Source: CAYSPT01 sp964432985
GTDB taxonomy: Bacteria; Muiribacteriota; CAYSPT01
DNA: 64,000 bases
Assembly (NCBI GenBank): GCA_964432985.1
Contig: CAYSPT010000003.1
Coordinates: 1 to 64,000, forward strand
Reading direction: 5' to 3'
This document shows positions 62,787-64,000 of this stretch, piece after piece. The first letter of the stretch is position 1. Each line of letters starts with the position of its first letter. A program made the translations under genes and the position numbers. A model generated the notes under the pieces. It was not told where the DNA came from and made no database searches. It was given only the letters and a program-made list of their open reading frames with translations.

Positions 62787-64000
62787 ATGTACATCACTCG
62801 CACTCTCGAATCCAGCGTAGAAGACGCTTCTCAGCAATTTCCCGTGCTCCTGGTAACCGGCGCCAGGCAGGTCGGGAAAACAACGCTTTTAAGGCACCTG
62901 GCTAAGGACACTCGAACGTACGTATCCCTCGATGATCCGATGGTCCTGGAGGTAGCCAAAGAAGATCCCGCCCTTTTTTTCCAGAAATATCCGCCTCCCC
63001 TTTTCATTGATGAAATCCAGTATGCACCCGGTCTGCTGCCCTATATCAAAATGCGGGTGGACAGTGCCCGTCAACCGGGACAGTTCTGGTTGACAGGGTC
63101 ACAGCAGTTCCACATGATGAAAGGAGTATCAGAATCCCTCGCAGGCCGCGTCTGTATCTTCCAGCTGATGGGTTTCTCCCGAAGAGAGTTGGCCGGGCAG
63201 AGCCAGGAATCACGTCCGTTCCTGCCACTGCCCGGGACGGTAGAAGAACGCTTTAAAACCGGGGGGAAACTGCTCCTCCGGGATCTCTACCGGCTGATCT
63301 GGAAAGGGTCGTTTCCAGTAATCGCCCTCGATGATGTTTCGAACTGGCAATGGTTCTACAGTTCCTATGTCAGCACGTATTTGCAGCGGGATATCCACGA
63401 TCTGGCCAGAGTCGGCGATGAGATGGCTTTTTTACGCTTTATGAGAGCCGCCGCGGCCCGGACCGGGCAGCTGCTGAACCTGGCGGAACTGGCGCGCGAT
63501 GCCGACATAGCGCAGAATACCGCTAAAAGCTGGCTTTCGATTCTGCTCGCTTCGGGAGTCGCCTACCTGCTGGAACCGTACCACACGAATGTAACCAAGC
63601 GCCTGGTCAAAGCGCCTAAACTCTATTTTCTTGACACCGGATTGTGCGCTTATCTGACCGAATGGTTCACCCCGGAAACGCTCGAAGCCGGAGCCATGTC
63701 CGGAGCGATACTGGAAACATGGATTATTTCGGAGCTTCTGAAAGGTTACCGTCACCATGGACGCCAGGCCCCGTTCTATTATTACCGGGACAGGGATAAA
63801 AAAGAAATAGACCTTCTTATTATCCAGGACGGGACGGTTTATCCGCTGGAGATAAAGAAAACGGCCTCACCGGGCAAACGGGATATCAGGCACTTCCGGC
63901 TTCTTGAAAAGCTGACACTCCCCACAGGTCCGGGTGGAGTAATATGCCTGGCAGAGCAGTCACTGCCGCTCAATTCCTCGAATATGTCTATTCCCGTAGC
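62787..64000 (+). CDS. AAA_14/DUF4143 family ATPase (partial, C-terminus off the window)
   Basis: ATG 62787 after AAAGG gives at least 404 residues. N-terminal ATPase: Walker A VTGARQVGKTTLL, Walker B PLFIDEIQYAP, TGSQQFHMMKGVSE. A winged-helix-like DUF4143 part follows (LAELARDADIAQNTAKSWLSIL), then KEIDLLIIQDGTVYPLEIKKT, which has the D...ExK layout of PD-(D/E)xK-like domains. The family is abundant, scattered and often mobile or defence/toxin-associated; its role is unclear. It abuts the truncated S74 fragment. Confidence 0.92.
   Translation, partial: MYITRTLESSVEDASQQFPVLLVTGARQVGKTTLLRHLAKDTRTYVSLDDPMVLEVAKEDPALFFQKYPPPLFIDEIQYAPGLLPYIKMRVDSARQPGQFWLTGSQQFHMMKGVSESLAGRVCIFQLMGFSRRELAGQSQESRPFLPLPGTVEERFKTGGKLLLRDLYRLIWKGSFPVIALDDVSNWQWFYSSYVSTYLQRDIHDLARVGDEMAFLRFMRAAAARTGQLLNLAELARDADIAQNTAKSWLSILLASGVAYLLEPYHTNVTKRLVKAPKLYFLDTGLCAYLTEWFTPETLEAGAMSGAILETWIISELLKGYRHHGRQAPFYYYRDRDKKEIDLLIIQDGTVYPLEIKKTASPGKRDIRHFRLLEKLTLPTGPGGVICLAEQSLPLNSSNMSIPV

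Overview
This is a moderately GC-rich, gene-dense window of a Gram-negative bacterium. Evidence for that cell type is lipoprotein signals, type IV pilin-like genes, an OM/surface fibre and a DUF115/Maf-like protein. It looks like a scaffold from a draft or metagenome assembly: seven runs of exactly 100 N all fall inside genes, so true gap sizes and frames across them are unknown. No rRNA, tRNA, CRISPR array or insertion sequence is visible. The mix of genes (TPR giants, CHASE2 cyclase, HerA-like ATPase with TPRs, S74-tailed fibre, SxtJ/DUF5989/carbamoyltransferase cassette) suggests a deep-branching or candidate-phylum bacterium; I cannot name it.

Layout. 1-5523 (-): a HEAT-repeat membrane protein followed by a minor-pilin set in PilV-PilW-PilX order, whose PilX-like member carries a C-terminal beta-propeller. 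5665-9477 (+): a HAMP membrane protein and a giant secreted TPR protein. 9504-13197 (-): a DUF523 protein and a CHASE2 adenylate cyclase whose sensor is split by Ig/carboxypeptidase-regulatory-like domains. 13467-19371 (+): nucleoside kinase, HerA-like ATPase-TPR fusion, glycosyltransferase-TPR. 19404-25978: DUF115/Maf-like protein, a lipoprotein resembling a C39 peptidase that lacks the catalytic Cys and His, and a four-gene minus-strand set (gamma-carbonic anhydrase-like, LDPGTGS small protein, methyltransferase, sulfatase-like).

26076-35435: B12-radical SAM protein (+), then miaB, a DUF362 ferredoxin-like protein, mutS and a transglutaminase (-). 35495-42513 (+): ftsH-folE-folP-(Zn-ribbon protein)-folK-wecB plus a small membrane protein. 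42532-47367 (-): a carbamoyltransferase cassette with two DUF5989 proteins, a short SxtJ-like protein, an SGNH hydrolase and a GExH protein. 47575-50098 (-): an APC permease with two UspA domains, preceded by two very small ORFs and a structured leader. 50413-62654: two divergent surface giants, an S74-chaperone-tailed repetitive lipoprotein of about 2,480 codons (-) and a 1,516-residue protein with nine DxDGxGxxND-type repeats (+). 62665-64000: a broken 3' end of a second S74 gene, abutting an AAA/DUF4143 ATPase with a consensus promoter embedded in a dyad.

Two window-wide themes stand out. First, short tandem duplications of 15-22 bp sit inside or at the ends of many genes; next to mutS there is a diverged upstream copy of its own first 13 codons. 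Second, TPR modules are appended to otherwise unrelated enzymes (ATPase, glycosyltransferase, radical SAM).
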